The notes under the pieces are model-generated. The model saw nothing but the letters and a program-made list of their open reading frames with translations, did no database searches and was not told the DNA's origin. This document shows, piece after piece, positions 14,943 to 23,969 of a stretch of DNA of 64,000 nt (positions within the stretch are counted from its first letter, which is position 1; each line of letters begins with the position of its first letter). Position numbers and translations under genes: made by a program. The stretch is from Homoserinimonas sp044769865 (GTDB taxonomy: Bacteria; Actinomycetota; Actinomycetes; Actinomycetales; Microbacteriaceae). The stretch lies in assembly GCF_044769865.1 (NCBI RefSeq), contig NZ_JBIZWA010000001.1, positions 1 to 64,000 on the forward strand. The letters are read 5' to 3'.

Positions 14943-17438
14943 CTACTCGCGCAGGGTTGCCCCGAAACGCTCCGTCGCAACCGCGACGCCCGCGAGACGA
15001 GCATCGGATGCCTCGGCCGCCGTCAGCGTGCGGTCAGGCCCGCGGAACCGCAGCGCGAACGTGAGCGAACGACTGCCCTCAGGAATCCCCTGTCCGCGAT
15101 AGTCGTCGACCAGCTGCGCACTCTCGAGCAGCGCACCGGCACCCTCGGTGAGCGCCGCAAGTACCTCGCCCGCGGGAACCTCGAGAGGCACCACCAGCGA
15201 GACATCCTGCGTCGCCGCCGGGTATCCCGAGATTGGCGAGGTCACGACCTCGCGGGCGCCGAGCTCGATGAGTGCGTCGAGGTCGAGCTCCAGGAGCGCG
15301 ACAGTCCGCGGGAGGTCGAGATCATCGGCAATCGCCGGCAGCAACTCTCCCGCGATTCCGACGACGCGGTCGCCCGCGAAGATCTCGGCGGTGCGGCCCG
15401 GGTGGTACGCGGGGTGGTTGCCCTGCTCGACCCGGAATTCGACCGCGAGGGCGAGTGCGAGCTGGCGGGCCGCGTCGATGGCGTCCGACACGGATGCCGG
15501 CACAGCGCCGATGCCCGGCTGGCGCACAACGCGGTCGCCGAGGAACAGCGCCGCGATATGCCACGGCTGCGGCGGGATGCCGTCGTTCAGCGTCGCCAGA
15601 ACCTCGTCGCCCGGGTGAGCGTTGCCGACGGGCAGCGCGCCGCTGCCGTAGGTGCGACCGGCCTCCGGCAGGAACACCGTGCCGACCTCGAACAGCGCCA
15701 GGTCGGTGAGACCGCGCGAGAGGTTGCGACGGGCCGTCTCGAGCAGGCCCGGCACGAGGCTGCGGCGCAGCAGCGGCACGCTCGCATCGAGTGCGTTCGC
15801 GAGCCGCATGGCCGGGGCATCGCCCGAGAAGCGCGCGTGCGTCGCCTCCGAGAGGAAGGGGTACGACTGCACCTCGGTCAAGCCATTCGCGGCGAGCATG
15901 TTCGACGCCGCGCGGCGCAGGCGCTGCGAGCGGGACAGACCACGACCGGGAGGGGCGACGGGCAGAATCGAGGGGATGCGGTCGTAGCCGACGAGTCGGG
16001 CGACCTCCTCCGCGAGTGTGGGCTCGTCGGTCAGGTCGGGGCGCCACGACGGCGGCGCCACGGAGAGCCCCCCGGCCACCTCCTCGAGGCTCGCGCCGAT
16101 CGCCTCGAGCGAGGAGCGCACCTCCTCGGCCGTGTACTCGACGCCCAGCAGCGACGTCGTGAAGCCATCGCGCAGCATGATGGGCGAAGGGGCGGATGTC
16201 TCGAACAGCGTTGAGCCAAGGGTGTCGACCGTGCCACCCGCGAGCTCGACGAGAAGCTGCGCCACGCGCGCCGCGGCCGCCTCGGCAACCAGCGGATCCA
16301 CACCACGCTCGAAGCGCTTGGATGCCTCGCTCGGCAGCTTGTGCCGGCGGGCCGTGCGCGCGATCGAAACGGGGTCGAAGTTCGCGGCCTCGATCAACAC
16401 GTCGCTCGTGGCATCCGAGATCTCGGTCGTCGCGCCGCCCATGACGCCCGCGAGGCCGATCGGGCCGGACTCATCGGTGATCAGGAGATCTTCCGTGCTG
16501 AGCCTGCGCACCTGGTCGTCGAGCGTCGTGAGGGTCTCCCCCTGGGTCGCGCGACGCACCGTGATACCGCCCGTGAGCTTGGCGAGGTCGTAGCCGTGGA
16601 TCGGCTGGCCAAGCTCGAACATGACGTAGTTCGTGATGTCGACCGCGAGGGAGATGGAACGGACACCCGCGAGCTTGAGTCGCGAGACCATCCAGGCCGG
16701 GGTCGGCCGGGTCGGGTCGATGCCGCGCACGACGCGCGTGACGAAGACCGAGCATCCGACGTTGCCGCGGATCGGTGCCTGGTCGTCAACCGTCACCGGG
16801 AAGCCCTCGTGCGTGGCCTCGACGAGTTCGAGCAGCTCGGGCGAGAGCGCGGGGTCGCGGAAGGCCGCCCCCGTCGAGTTGGAGTATTCGCGAGCGATGC
16901 CGCGGATCGAGAAGGCGTAGCCACGGTCGGGCGTGACATTGACCTCGACCGCATAGTCGTCGAGGCCGAGGAGCGCGATCGCGTCGGTGCCGGGCTCCGG
17001 GTCGAGGCCGAGCTCGGTCAGGCGCAGGATGCCGCCGTGCTCGTCGCCGAGGCCGAGCTCCTTGGCGGAGGCGATCATGCCGTCACTCACGTGACCGTAG
17101 GTCTTGCGCGCCGAGATCGGGAAGGGGCCGGGGAGTACGGCACCCGGGAGCGACACGACGACCTTGTCGCCGGCGAAGAAGTTGTGGGCGCCGCAGACGA
17201 TGCCGCGCGGCTCCGCCTCCCCCACGTCGACCTGGCACCAGCGGATCGTCTTGCCGTTCTTCTGCGGCTCATCGACGAACTCGAGCACGGTGCCGACCAC
17301 GATGGGTCCGCTCAGCTCGGCGCGGTGGATGTCCTCCTCCTCGAGCCCCACGCGCACGAGTGCGGCATGGAGGTCCTCGGGGGTCGAGCTTGCGGGGACC
17401 TCGACGAATTCACGAAGCCACGAGGCTGGGACGCGCAT
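14943..17438 (-). CDS. pheT: phenylalanine--tRNA ligase beta subunit
   Basis: Large subunit of the alpha2-beta2 synthetase that charges tRNA-Phe. The 831-residue length is normal for the bacterial beta subunit. The N-terminal EMAP-type tRNA-binding domain is at about 40-155, followed by B3/B4 editing-site segments (about 220-390, including HKLPSEASKRFERGVDP), a B5 domain, the catalytic-like domain (SYPFLSEATHARF) and a C-terminal anticodon-binding FDX-ACB domain (about 740-831). The ATG overlaps the pheS stop by one base, so the two subunits are translated in step. Confidence 0.96.
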   Translation of the reverse strand: MRVPASWLREFVEVPASSTPEDLHAALVRVGLEEEDIHRAELSGPIVVGTVLEFVDEPQKNGKTIRWCQVDVGEAEPRGIVCGAHNFFAGDKVVVSLPGAVLPGPFPISARKTYGHVSDGMIASAKELGLGDEHGGILRLTELGLDPEPGTDAIALLGLDDYAVEVNVTPDRGYAFSIRGIAREYSNSTGAAFRDPALSPELLELVEATHEGFPVTVDDQAPIRGNVGCSVFVTRVVRGIDPTRPTPAWMVSRLKLAGVRSISLAVDITNYVMFELGQPIHGYDLAKLTGGITVRRATQGETLTTLDDQVRRLSTEDLLITDESGPIGLAGVMGGATTEISDATSDVLIEAANFDPVSIARTARRHKLPSEASKRFERGVDPLVAEAAAARVAQLLVELAGGTVDTLGSTLFETSAPSPIMLRDGFTTSLLGVEYTAEEVRSSLEAIGASLEEVAGGLSVAPPSWRPDLTDEPTLAEEVARLVGYDRIPSILPVAPPGRGLSRSQRLRRAASNMLAANGLTEVQSYPFLSEATHARFSGDAPAMRLANALDASVPLLRRSLVPGLLETARRNLSRGLTDLALFEVGTVFLPEAGRTYGSGALPVGNAHPGDEVLATLNDGIPPQPWHIAALFLGDRVVRQPGIGAVPASVSDAIDAARQLALALAVEFRVEQGNHPAYHPGRTAEIFAGDRVVGIAGELLPAIADDLDLPRTVALLELDLDALIELGAREVVTSPISGYPAATQDVSLVVPLEVPAGEVLAALTEGAGALLESAQLVDDYRGQGIPEGSRSLTFALRFRGPDRTLTAAEASDARLAGVAVATERFGATLRE

Positions 17439-18475
17439 CAGACCACCATTCCGAACTGCTGCGAGAAGCGGATGTCGCCCTCGACCATGTCGCGCATGTC
17501 ATTCATGTCGTTGCGGAACTGGAGCGTGCGCTCGATGCCCATTCCGAAGGCGAAGCCCTGATACTCCTCGGGGTCGATGCCGGCCGCGCGGAGCACATTG
17601 CGATTGACCATGCCGCATCCGCCCCACTCGACCCAGCGGGCGCCGCCCTTTGCATTGGGCTGCCACACGTCCATCTCGGCGCTCGGCTCAGTGAAGGGGA
17701 AGTAGTTGGGGCGCAGGCGGATCTTCGCCTCCTCGCCGAACATCGCGCGGGCGAGGTGCTCGAGCGTGCCGCGCAGGTGCGCCATCGTCAGGCCTTTGTC
17801 GATCGCGATGCCCTCGATCTGATTGAAGACCGGGGTGTGGGTCGCGTCGAGCTCATCCGTGCGGAAGGTGCGGCCCGGTGCCACAACGTAGACGGGCAGC
17901 GGGCGCTCCAGCAGAGAACGGATCTGCACGGGCGAAGTGTGCGTGCGCATCACGAGGTGCGAGTCGACCGGGTCGATGAAGAAGGTGTCCTGCATCGCGC
18001 GCGCGGGGTGGTCCTCATCGAAGTTGAGCGCGTCGAAGTTGAACCACTCGTTCTCGAGCTCGGGGCCCTCCGCGACCTCCCAGCCCATGCCGACGAAGAC
18101 ATCCGACATCTGCTCCATGAGGAGGGTGAGCGGATGCCGCGCCCCGGGAGTCCAGCGGGAACCGAGGGCCGTGACATCCACCGCCTCAGCCGCAAGCCGC
18201 GCCGTCTCTTCGGCCGCCGCAACCTCGTGCTCGCGCGCCGTGAACGCCTGGTTCACGCGGCCGCGGGCCTGGCCGACGAGCTTGCCGAGGGCGGCCTTCT
18301 GGTCGTTGGGCACGTTGCGCAGCTCGCCGTTCAGCCTGGCGAGCGCGGATGCCTCGCCGAGGTGGGCAGAGCGGACCGACTTGAGCGCGGCGGTGTCGCT
18401 GGCCTCCGCGATAGCGGCGAGGGCGGCATCCACCGCCTCGGCGACACTGGACTCGGTGATCAGGGGTTCAGACAC
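17438..18475 (-). CDS. pheS: phenylalanine--tRNA ligase alpha subunit
   Basis: Catalytic subunit of the class II synthetase for tRNA-Phe. It has an N-terminal coiled-coil arm, then motif 2 (MRTHTSPVQIRSL) and motif 3 (GFAFGMGIERTL). I prefer the GTG at 18475 (345 residues, MSEPLITESS) to the TTG three codons upstream, because a TAAACT -10 box lies 8 bases before the GTG and overlaps the TTG. No leader peptide or T-box is visible. pheS and pheT form an operon, followed after 192 bases by the arg operon. Confidence 0.95.
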   Translation of the reverse strand: MSEPLITESSVAEAVDAALAAIAEASDTAALKSVRSAHLGEASALARLNGELRNVPNDQKAALGKLVGQARGRVNQAFTAREHEVAAAEETARLAAEAVDVTALGSRWTPGARHPLTLLMEQMSDVFVGMGWEVAEGPELENEWFNFDALNFDEDHPARAMQDTFFIDPVDSHLVMRTHTSPVQIRSLLERPLPVYVVAPGRTFRTDELDATHTPVFNQIEGIAIDKGLTMAHLRGTLEHLARAMFGEEAKIRLRPNYFPFTEPSAEMDVWQPNAKGGARWVEWGGCGMVNRNVLRAAGIDPEEYQGFAFGMGIERTLQFRNDMNDMRDMVEGDIRFSQQFGMVV

Positions 18476-18483
18476 GAGGCTCA

Positions 18484-18489
18484 AGTTTA
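18484..18489 (-). promoter_or_regulatory. pheST -10 box
   Basis: TAAACT on the minus strand, 8 bases before the chosen pheS GTG, in the narrow gap after gluD. It is compatible with a leaderless transcript. Confidence 0.4.
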
Positions 18490-18513
18490 GTCTGCCTCGT
18501 ACCGAGCCCCCGT

Positions 18514-19377
18514 CTACTTGATCTCGCCCTGGTTGGTCGCTTGGACGGCCGGCGCGACCTTCGTGACCCTCGGGTTGCGTCTCGAGCGCACTTCAACCCA
18601 CTTCGCGACCGCAGAGAGCGCGAGGCAGAGCAGGATGTAGATCGTGCCGAAGACGATCGTCGACGGGATGATCGGCGAGCCGTAGGTCACCTGCCCGCCG
18701 TAGAACTTGGCAAGGTACAGCAGCTCCTGGAACGTCACGATGAAGCCGAGCGCTGTGTCCTTCAGCACCACAACGAGCTGCGAGATGATGACGGGCATCA
18801 TTGCGCGGATCGCCTGCGGGTACTGGATCAGCAGCATGACGGCGGACTTTCGCATCCCGATCGCGTATCCGGCTTCGGTCTGGCCCTTGGGCAGCGACTC
18901 AATACCAGCCCGGAAGACCTCAGCGAGCACCGAGCCGTTGTAGAGGGTAAGCGCGATCACAACTGCCAGGAACGGGGTCATGAACGTGACACCGAGCGGC
19001 GGAAGCCCGTAATACATGATCATCATGAGGATCAGCACGGGGATCGCACGGAAGAGCTCCGTGAAGAGCATGACCGGCACGCGGATGATCGCGTGATCAC
19101 TCAGGCGACCGATCGAAAGCAGCAGTCCGAGCACGAGGCTCGCGACCGCTGCGACAGCGAAGGCTGAGAGCGTACGCAGCGTTGCGTCGATGATGTTCTG
19201 GTGAACGAGCGGGAAGGTGAAGATGCGCCACTTCTCCGCGGTGAACTGGCCAGTCACCGCGAGGCGATAGACGATGAAGCCGAGGATCGCCAGCACGACG
19301 AGCACGGTGACGACCGCGAGAATGCGGTTGCGCACGATCGCCTTCGGTCCGGGGACGTCATAGAGCACGCTGCTCAT
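18514..19377 (-). CDS. gluD: glutamate-type ABC transporter permease GluD
   Basis: Membrane subunit (287 residues) of a polar amino-acid ABC importer. It has about five hydrophobic helices and the HisM-type cytoplasmic coupling segment, EVFRAGIESLPKGQTEAGYAIG, which contacts the ATPase. From ATG 19377 it overlaps the gluC stop by 4 bases; longer upstream starts lie inside gluC and are rejected. Gene order gluA-B-C-D matches the Corynebacterium glutamate uptake operon. Substrate specificity (glutamate or another acidic amino acid) is inferred only from that order and from similarity. Confidence 0.9.
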   Translation of the reverse strand: MSSVLYDVPGPKAIVRNRILAVVTVLVVLAILGFIVYRLAVTGQFTAEKWRIFTFPLVHQNIIDATLRTLSAFAVAAVASLVLGLLLSIGRLSDHAIIRVPVMLFTELFRAIPVLILMMIMYYGLPPLGVTFMTPFLAVVIALTLYNGSVLAEVFRAGIESLPKGQTEAGYAIGMRKSAVMLLIQYPQAIRAMMPVIISQLVVVLKDTALGFIVTFQELLYLAKFYGGQVTYGSPIIPSTIVFGTIYILLCLALSAVAKWVEVRSRRNPRVTKVAPAVQATNQGEIK

Positions 19378-20021
19378 CGGGCCACCCTCCACTTGTTCTC
19401 GAGTCGTCGCTGCACGAGCGACAGGACCGTCACCAGCACGACGAAGATCGCGGCGACCCACAGCAGCACGACGATCGCCGGTTCGCCGCGCTCAGAGAGG
19501 TACGCGCGAATGGCGCCGGCCTCAAAGACAGAGAAGCCAGCTGCGACCGTCGTGTTCTTGAGGAGTGCGATGAATACGCTCATCAGCGGCGGGATGACCG
19601 CCCGGAACGCCTGCGGCAGGATCACGAGCGACATGGTCTGCCCGAAGGGAAGCCCGATCGCCCTCGCGGCCTCAGCCTGGCCCACGGGAACCGTGTTGAA
19701 GCCCGAGCGGATGACCTCGGCGACATACGTCGCCGTGTAGAGGCTCAGCGCCATCATTGCGAGCGTCATGTAGGAGAGGTTTCCGAGCTCAAGCTTCGGA
19801 TAGCCAAAGGCGAAGAAGAACATGAGCAGGGTGAGCGGGGTATTGCGGATGAAATTGACGTAGACCGTGCCGACACCGCGCATGATCGGTACTGGCGAGA
19901 CCCTCATGCCGCCGACGATCGTGCCGAGGATGAGCGCGGCAACGCCCGACACCACGAACAGGATGATCGTGTTCCTGAACGCGGGAACGAAGATGTCGAG
20001 ATTGTTGATCAGTGGATCCAC
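19374..20021 (-). CDS. gluC: glutamate-type ABC transporter permease GluC
   Basis: First membrane subunit (215 residues) of the same importer, with the coupling segment AEVIRSGFNTVPVGQAEAAR characteristic of the HisMQ permease family and about five transmembrane helices. It begins 84 bases after gluB; that gap holds a strong stem-loop. GluC and GluD should form a heterodimeric channel. Confidence 0.9.
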   Translation of the reverse strand: MDPLINNLDIFVPAFRNTIILFVVSGVAALILGTIVGGMRVSPVPIMRGVGTVYVNFIRNTPLTLLMFFFAFGYPKLELGNLSYMTLAMMALSLYTATYVAEVIRSGFNTVPVGQAEAARAIGLPFGQTMSLVILPQAFRAVIPPLMSVFIALLKNTTVAAGFSVFEAGAIRAYLSERGEPAIVVLLWVAAIFVVLVTVLSLVQRRLENKWRVAR

Positions 20022-20064
20022 GTCAGCGACAGTCCTTTCGAAGTGCGGGAAACGGCGGGAAGGA

Positions 20065-20094
20065 ATGGCGGCGCCGCCTGAGCGGCGCCGCCAT
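20065..20094 (-). terminator. strong stem-loop between gluB and gluC
   Basis: A perfect 13-bp stem (20065-20077 with 20082-20094; arm ATGGCGGCGCCGC) closed by a CTGA loop. There is no U-run after it on the minus strand, so it is more likely a partial terminator or an mRNA 3'-end stabiliser. It would leave gluB (the abundant binding protein) more highly expressed than gluCD, as seen in other binding-protein operons. Confidence 0.6.
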
Positions 20095-20105
20095 CCGTTG
20101 AGGGC

Positions 20106-20933
20106 TTAGTAGTCCTCGATCTCAGGCTGCTCGACCTCGGTGCCGGACTGGCCGAGCGTCGCGTCGTAGATCTCCTGCCAGCGGTCGCCACCCTCGGTGA
20201 ACATGTCGTTGATCTGGCCGCGGAGCTCGGAGCCCTTCGGCAGGCCAACGCCGTACTTCTCCACCGTGAACGGCTCACCGACGACCTTGAGGTTGTCGGG
20301 GTCCTGCGAGGCGTAACCAAGAAGGATCGCCTGGTCGGTCGTCACTGCGTCGACCTGCCCGTCAAGAAGCGCCTCGACACACTGCGAGTAGGTGTCGAAC
20401 TCGACAGTCTCGGTGTCGGGGAAGTTGTCCTTGATGTTCTGGATGGGCGTGGATCCCGTCGCGGAACAGACCGTCTTGCCAGCAAGATCATCCTCGCTCT
20501 GGATCGTGTCGTCATCCGCGGCCACCAGGATGCCCTGACCTGTGATGAAGTACGGACCCGCGAAGTCAATCTGCTCCTTGCGGCTGTCGGTGATCGAGTA
20601 GGTGCCGACATAGAAGTCAACGTCGCCGTTCACGAGAGCAGACTCACGGTTGGCACTCGGGATGGCCTCCCACTCGATCTGGTCCTCGGCGTAGCCGAGC
20701 TCCTCGGCGACCCACTTCGCGATCTCGATGTCGAAGCCACTGCGCTCACCGGTCGCTGCATCGAGGTAACCGAGACCCGGCTGGTCCTCCTTGACACCGA
20801 TCGTGATCGAACCCGACGCCGTACCCTCGCCATCGGTCGTGTCGCCGCCGTTGCCGCTGTCGCCCCCAGCGCATCCGGTCAGGACGAGCGCAGCCGCGGC
20901 GAGCGTGGCCACAAGTGTTGATCTCTTGTGCAT
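20106..20933 (-). CDS. gluB: glutamate-type ABC transporter substrate-binding lipoprotein GluB
   Basis: Extracytoplasmic binding protein (275 residues) anchored by lipid. The signal peptide ends in the lipobox LVLTGC with Cys21, followed by a Gly/Asp/Thr-rich linker. The SBP family 3 fold follows, including GERSGFDIEIAKWVAEELGY, VDFYVGTYSITDSRKEQIDF and a dimer-like second lobe with DAVTTDQAILLGY. A clear AAAGGAAC ribosome binding site precedes the ATG. It lies between gluA and gluC, and the stem-loop after it probably keeps its mRNA abundant. Confidence 0.93.
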   Translation of the reverse strand: MHKRSTLVATLAAAALVLTGCAGGDSGNGGDTTDGEGTASGSITIGVKEDQPGLGYLDAATGERSGFDIEIAKWVAEELGYAEDQIEWEAIPSANRESALVNGDVDFYVGTYSITDSRKEQIDFAGPYFITGQGILVAADDDTIQSEDDLAGKTVCSATGSTPIQNIKDNFPDTETVEFDTYSQCVEALLDGQVDAVTTDQAILLGYASQDPDNLKVVGEPFTVEKYGVGLPKGSELRGQINDMFTEGGDRWQEIYDATLGQSGTEVEQPEIEDY

Positions 20934-20989
20934 GTTGTTCCTTTCGTAAGGAGTCGCGGCGAAGCGCGACTCCGCCCTGTGTGCAGGTC

Positions 20990-21775
20990 TCAGTGGGTCA
21001 GGAGCTTGGAGAGGAAGTCTTTCGCGCGGTCGCTCTTCGGGTTGCTGAAGAACTCCTCCGGCGCCGCCTCCTCGACGATCTCACCGTCCGCCATGAACAC
21101 GACCCGGTCGGCCGCCTTGCGAGCGAAGCCCATCTCGTGGGTGACGACGATCATTGTCATGCCCTCGGCCGCGAGGTGCACCATGACGTCGAGCACCTCG
21201 TTGATCATCTCGGGGTCAAGCGCGGACGTCGGCTCGTCGAAGAGCATGACCTTCGGCTTCATCGCGAGCGAGCGCGCGATCGCCACGCGCTGTTGCTGAC
21301 CACCCGAGAGCTGGGCAGGCATCTTGTCTGCCTGCACCGCCACGCCGACGCGCTCGAGAAGCGCACGCGCATCCTTCTCAGCCTCCGCCTTCGCCCGGCG
21401 ACGCACCTTGATGGGGCCGAGCGTCACGTTCTGAAGGATCGTTTTGTGTGCGAAGAGGTTGAACGACTGGAAGACCATCCCGACATCGGCACGGAGCGCA
21501 GCCAATGCCTTGCCCTCCTTGGGCAGCGCCTTGCCGTCGATGCGGATCTCACCCGAGGTGATGGTCTCGAGGCGGTTGATCGTGCGGCAGAGGGTCGATT
21601 TGCCCGAGCCTGAGGGCCCGATGACCACGACGACCTCGCCCTTGTTGACCGTCATGTTGATGTTCTTCAACGCGTGGAAGTCACCGTAATGCTTCTCTAC
21701 GTTCTCCAGGACGACGAGAGGTTCACCATGTGCCGCGTGAATCGGGTTGCTCGTGGTCTCAAAACTCGAGGTCAT
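20990..21775 (-). CDS. gluA: glutamate-type ABC transporter ATPase GluA
   Basis: Cytoplasmic ATP-binding subunit (261 residues) of the importer. It shows Walker A GPSGSGKST, signature LSGGQQQRVAIARSLA, Walker B VMLFDEPTSALDPE and switch region VVTHEMGFARKAADRV, all typical of the polar amino-acid GlnQ/GluA group. First gene of gluABCD. The ATG lies 6 bases after a TACCTT -10 box with no ribosome binding site, so the operon mRNA is probably leaderless. Confidence 0.94.
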   Translation of the reverse strand: MTSSFETTSNPIHAAHGEPLVVLENVEKHYGDFHALKNINMTVNKGEVVVVIGPSGSGKSTLCRTINRLETITSGEIRIDGKALPKEGKALAALRADVGMVFQSFNLFAHKTILQNVTLGPIKVRRRAKAEAEKDARALLERVGVAVQADKMPAQLSGGQQQRVAIARSLAMKPKVMLFDEPTSALDPEMINEVLDVMVHLAAEGMTMIVVTHEMGFARKAADRVVFMADGEIVEEAAPEEFFSNPKSDRAKDFLSKLLTH

Positions 21776-21781
21776 GTGCCC

Positions 21782-21787
21782 AAGGTA
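21782..21787 (-). promoter_or_regulatory. gluABCD leaderless -10 box
   Basis: TACCTT on the minus strand, exactly 6 bases before the gluA ATG. Confidence 0.4.
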
Positions 21788-21825
21788 GTCCGGTGGGACC
21801 CTTGTCGGGGAGATCCGGCGCGCCG

Positions 21826-22644
21826 TTACTTGTTCGTAACCGATGAGCTCCGCTGCGCGAATGCGCTCTCATAGAGACAGACGGATGCTGCGGTCGCGAG
21901 GTTCATCGACTCTGCCCGCCCATAGATCGGCACCGAGACGGCCCGGTCAGCCAGGGCGAGGTAGTCATCGCTGAGGCCCCGGGCCTCATTGCCGAACAGC
22001 CACGCGGTCGGCTGCGACAGCACGCCCTCCTGCCGGGCGGCGAGCAGGTCGTCACCCTTGATGTCGGCGGCGAGGACGTTCAAACCCGCATCGCGCAGGC
22101 GCTCCCGCAGCGCGGGGAACTCCGCGCCCACCGCGACGGGGATGTGGAAGAGGGAGCCCGTCGTCGAGCGGACCACCTTCGGGTTGTAGAGGTCGACCGT
22201 GCGACCGCTGAAGATCACGCCGTCCGCGCCCGCGGCATCCGCTGCCCGGATGATCGTGCCCGCGTTGCCCGGATCGCGGACCTCCTCGAGCACGACCACG
22301 AGTCGCGGACCGTCAGACAGGAGATCCTTCACCGAGACGGGGAACTGTCGACAGACGGCGACGACGCCCTGCGGCGTGACCGTGTCGGCCATCGCCTCGA
22401 GCACCTGCTCCGTCACGAACTCGACCATGACATCCGCCTCCTCCGCCGCAGCAGCGAGGTCTGAGTGCCGCTCGAACGCCGTGGGCGTGGCGTACAGCTC
22501 CTGCAGGAGTTCGGGGCGCCAGGCAAGCGCCTCCGACACGGCCTGCGGGCCCTCCAAAAGAAAGAGCCCGGTCTCAGACCGGGCGTCTCTCTTGCGAAGT
22601 TTCGCTACGCCACGCACACGGGGTGAGCGCGGGTTGTCAAGCAT
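21826..22644 (-). CDS. TrmH/SpoU-family RNA 2'-O-methyltransferase (TsnR/RlmB-like)
   Basis: SPOUT-fold methyltransferase, 272 residues, that should 2'-O-methylate rRNA or tRNA using S-adenosylmethionine. The three SpoU motifs are present: motif 1 DPGNAGTIIRAADAAGADGV, motif 2 WLFGNEARGLSDD and motif 3 VPIYGRAESMNLATAASVCLYE. An N-terminal substrate-binding domain precedes them. It follows infC-rpmI-rplT, the same position as tsnR in Mycobacterium, but has its own leaderless TAGACT box 6 bases before the ATG. The exact target nucleotide cannot be told. Confidence 0.9.
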   Translation of the reverse strand: MLDNPRSPRVRGVAKLRKRDARSETGLFLLEGPQAVSEALAWRPELLQELYATPTAFERHSDLAAAAEEADVMVEFVTEQVLEAMADTVTPQGVVAVCRQFPVSVKDLLSDGPRLVVVLEEVRDPGNAGTIIRAADAAGADGVIFSGRTVDLYNPKVVRSTTGSLFHIPVAVGAEFPALRERLRDAGLNVLAADIKGDDLLAARQEGVLSQPTAWLFGNEARGLSDDYLALADRAVSVPIYGRAESMNLATAASVCLYESAFAQRSSSVTNK

Positions 22645-22650
22645 GGCCTA

Positions 22651-22656
22651 AGTCTA
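22651..22656 (-). promoter_or_regulatory. leaderless -10 box of the rRNA methyltransferase gene
   Basis: TAGACT on the minus strand, 6 bases before the ATG. It lies in the 26-base gap after rplT and overlaps a small GGCCTA/TAGGCC inverted repeat. Confidence 0.4.
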
Positions 22657-22670
22657 GGCCGGGTGTGCGG

Positions 22671-23057
22671 CTATGCCGACACCTTGGGAGCCGACGTGTC
22701 GGCAGGCAGCGCCGCCTTGGCGGTCGCGACGATGGCCGCGAACGTCTTGGGGTCGTTCACTGCCATGTCGGCGAGCATCCGACGGTCAACCTGCACACCC
22801 GCGAGGCCGAGGCCCTGGATGAAGCGGTTGTACGTGAGGCCGTTGGCGCGCGACGCAGCGTTGATGCGCTGGATCCACAGGCGACGGAAGTCACCCTTGC
22901 GGGCACGACGGTCACGGTACGCGTAGACGAGCGAGTGGGTGACCTGCTCCTTCGCCTTGCGGTAGAGGCGCGAACGCTGGCCGCGGTAACCGCTGGCGCG
23001 CTCGAGGATGACCCGACGCTTCTTGTGGGCGTTGACGGCCCGCTTTACTCTTGCCAT
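22671..23057 (-). CDS. rplT: 50S ribosomal protein L20
   Basis: A very basic 128-residue large-subunit protein that is needed early in 50S assembly and binds 23S rRNA. The family core is clear: MARVKRAVNAHKKRRVIL at the start, ASGYRGQRSRLYRKAKEQV and RKGDFRRLWIQRINAASR. It is the third gene of infC-rpmI-rplT, with 35 bases after rpmI. In other bacteria L20 represses this operon by binding its mRNA; I cannot identify such a site here. Confidence 0.98.
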   Translation of the reverse strand: MARVKRAVNAHKKRRVILERASGYRGQRSRLYRKAKEQVTHSLVYAYRDRRARKGDFRRLWIQRINAASRANGLTYNRFIQGLGLAGVQVDRRMLADMAVNDPKTFAAIVATAKAALPADTSAPKVSA

Positions 23058-23092
23058 TTTCTCTGTTCCTTAGTTCCGAATGCGGGGGCGGC

Positions 23093-23296
23093 TCAGCGGC
23101 CGGCCTTGCCAAGAAGGCGCTTGATGACCTTCGCGTCCTGGGGTGCCAGCACCTGGTCGGCGTTGAGGCGGCGCTTGCGCTGCCCCGACTTGACCTCGAG
23201 GTTGTGGCGCATGCCGGCCTGCTGCTTCATGACCTTGCCGCTACCGGTGACCTTGAAACGCTTCTTGGCCCCTGAGTGGCTCTTCTGCTTAGGCAT
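23093..23296 (-). CDS. rpmI: 50S ribosomal protein L35
   Basis: A 67-residue basic ribosomal protein beginning MPKQKSHSGAKKRFKVTGSG, which is the conserved N-terminus of the family, and ending with KRLLGKAGR. It lies between infC and rplT with 62 bases to infC, the conserved order in most bacteria. Confidence 0.98.
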   Translation of the reverse strand: MPKQKSHSGAKKRFKVTGSGKVMKQQAGMRHNLEVKSGQRKRRLNADQVLAPQDAKVIKRLLGKAGR

Positions 23297-23358
23297 CTCT
23301 CTCCTTGTTCACTGTCGTGCTTCATCACGCCCGTGCGGGCGAAGACTGGGGGTACGGA

Positions 23359-23964
23359 CTACTCCGCAGGCGTTGCCTCGCTGGACTCGTCCTTGGCCTC
23401 GCGGGGCTCCTTGGACGACGCCTTGCGGGCATCCGTCTCGATCTTGATCTCGGCCTTCGTCTTGTGCGGGCCGATGACCATGACCATGTTGCGACCGTCG
23501 ATCGTCGGGGTGGACTCGACCGTGCCGAGCTCCGCGACATCCTCCGCGAAGCGCTGCAGGAGGCGTACACCCTGCTCGGGACGCGACTGCTCGCGACCAC
23601 GGAACAGGATCATGGCCTTGACCTTGTCACCCTGCTTGAGGAAGCCCTCGGCGCGCTTGCGCTTGGTCTCGTAGTCGTGCTTGTCGATCTTGAGCCGGAA
23701 ACGAACCTCCTTGAGGATCGTGTTCGACTGGTTGCGCTTGGCTTCCTTCGCCTTCTGCGCCGTCTCGTACTTGAACTTGCCGAAGTCCATGATCTTGACG
23801 ACCGGAGGCCGGGAATTGGGAGCAACCTCAACCAAATCCAGGTCGGCCTCCTGAGCGAGGCGCAGGGCCTCCTCAATGCGGACAACGCCGACCTGCTCGC
23901 CCCCGGGGCCAACGAGACGGACTTCCGGGACGCGGATTCGGTCATTCGTTCTGGGATCGCTGAT
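23359..23964 (-). CDS. infC: translation initiation factor IF-3 (AUC start)
   Basis: Binds the 30S subunit and checks start-codon/initiator-tRNA pairing. The first ATG/GTG-type codon in frame would give only 158 residues and delete the N-terminal domain. The complete family N-terminus (ISDPRTNDRIRVPEVRLVG) is encoded just upstream and begins at ATC 23964, 5 bases after a perfect AGGAGG; no ATG, GTG or TTG occurs in frame between this point and the upstream TGA. This gives 201 residues with both IF3 domains and an acidic, Lys-rich C-terminal tail (KASSKEPREAKDE). Use of a non-canonical AUU/AUC-type start is the known basis of IF3 autoregulation. Confidence 0.95.
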   Translation of the reverse strand: MSDPRTNDRIRVPEVRLVGPGGEQVGVVRIEEALRLAQEADLDLVEVAPNSRPPVVKIMDFGKFKYETAQKAKEAKRNQSNTILKEVRFRLKIDKHDYETKRKRAEGFLKQGDKVKAMILFRGREQSRPEQGVRLLQRFAEDVAELGTVESTPTIDGRNMVMVIGPHKTKAEIKIETDARKASSKEPREAKDESSEATPAE

Positions 23965-23969
23965 GCGGT

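Noticed and set aside
23359..23835. IF3 starting at the GTG-type codon near 23835 (158 residues)
   Set aside because: This would delete the conserved N-terminal domain, which is clearly encoded in the same frame upstream behind a perfect ribosome binding site.
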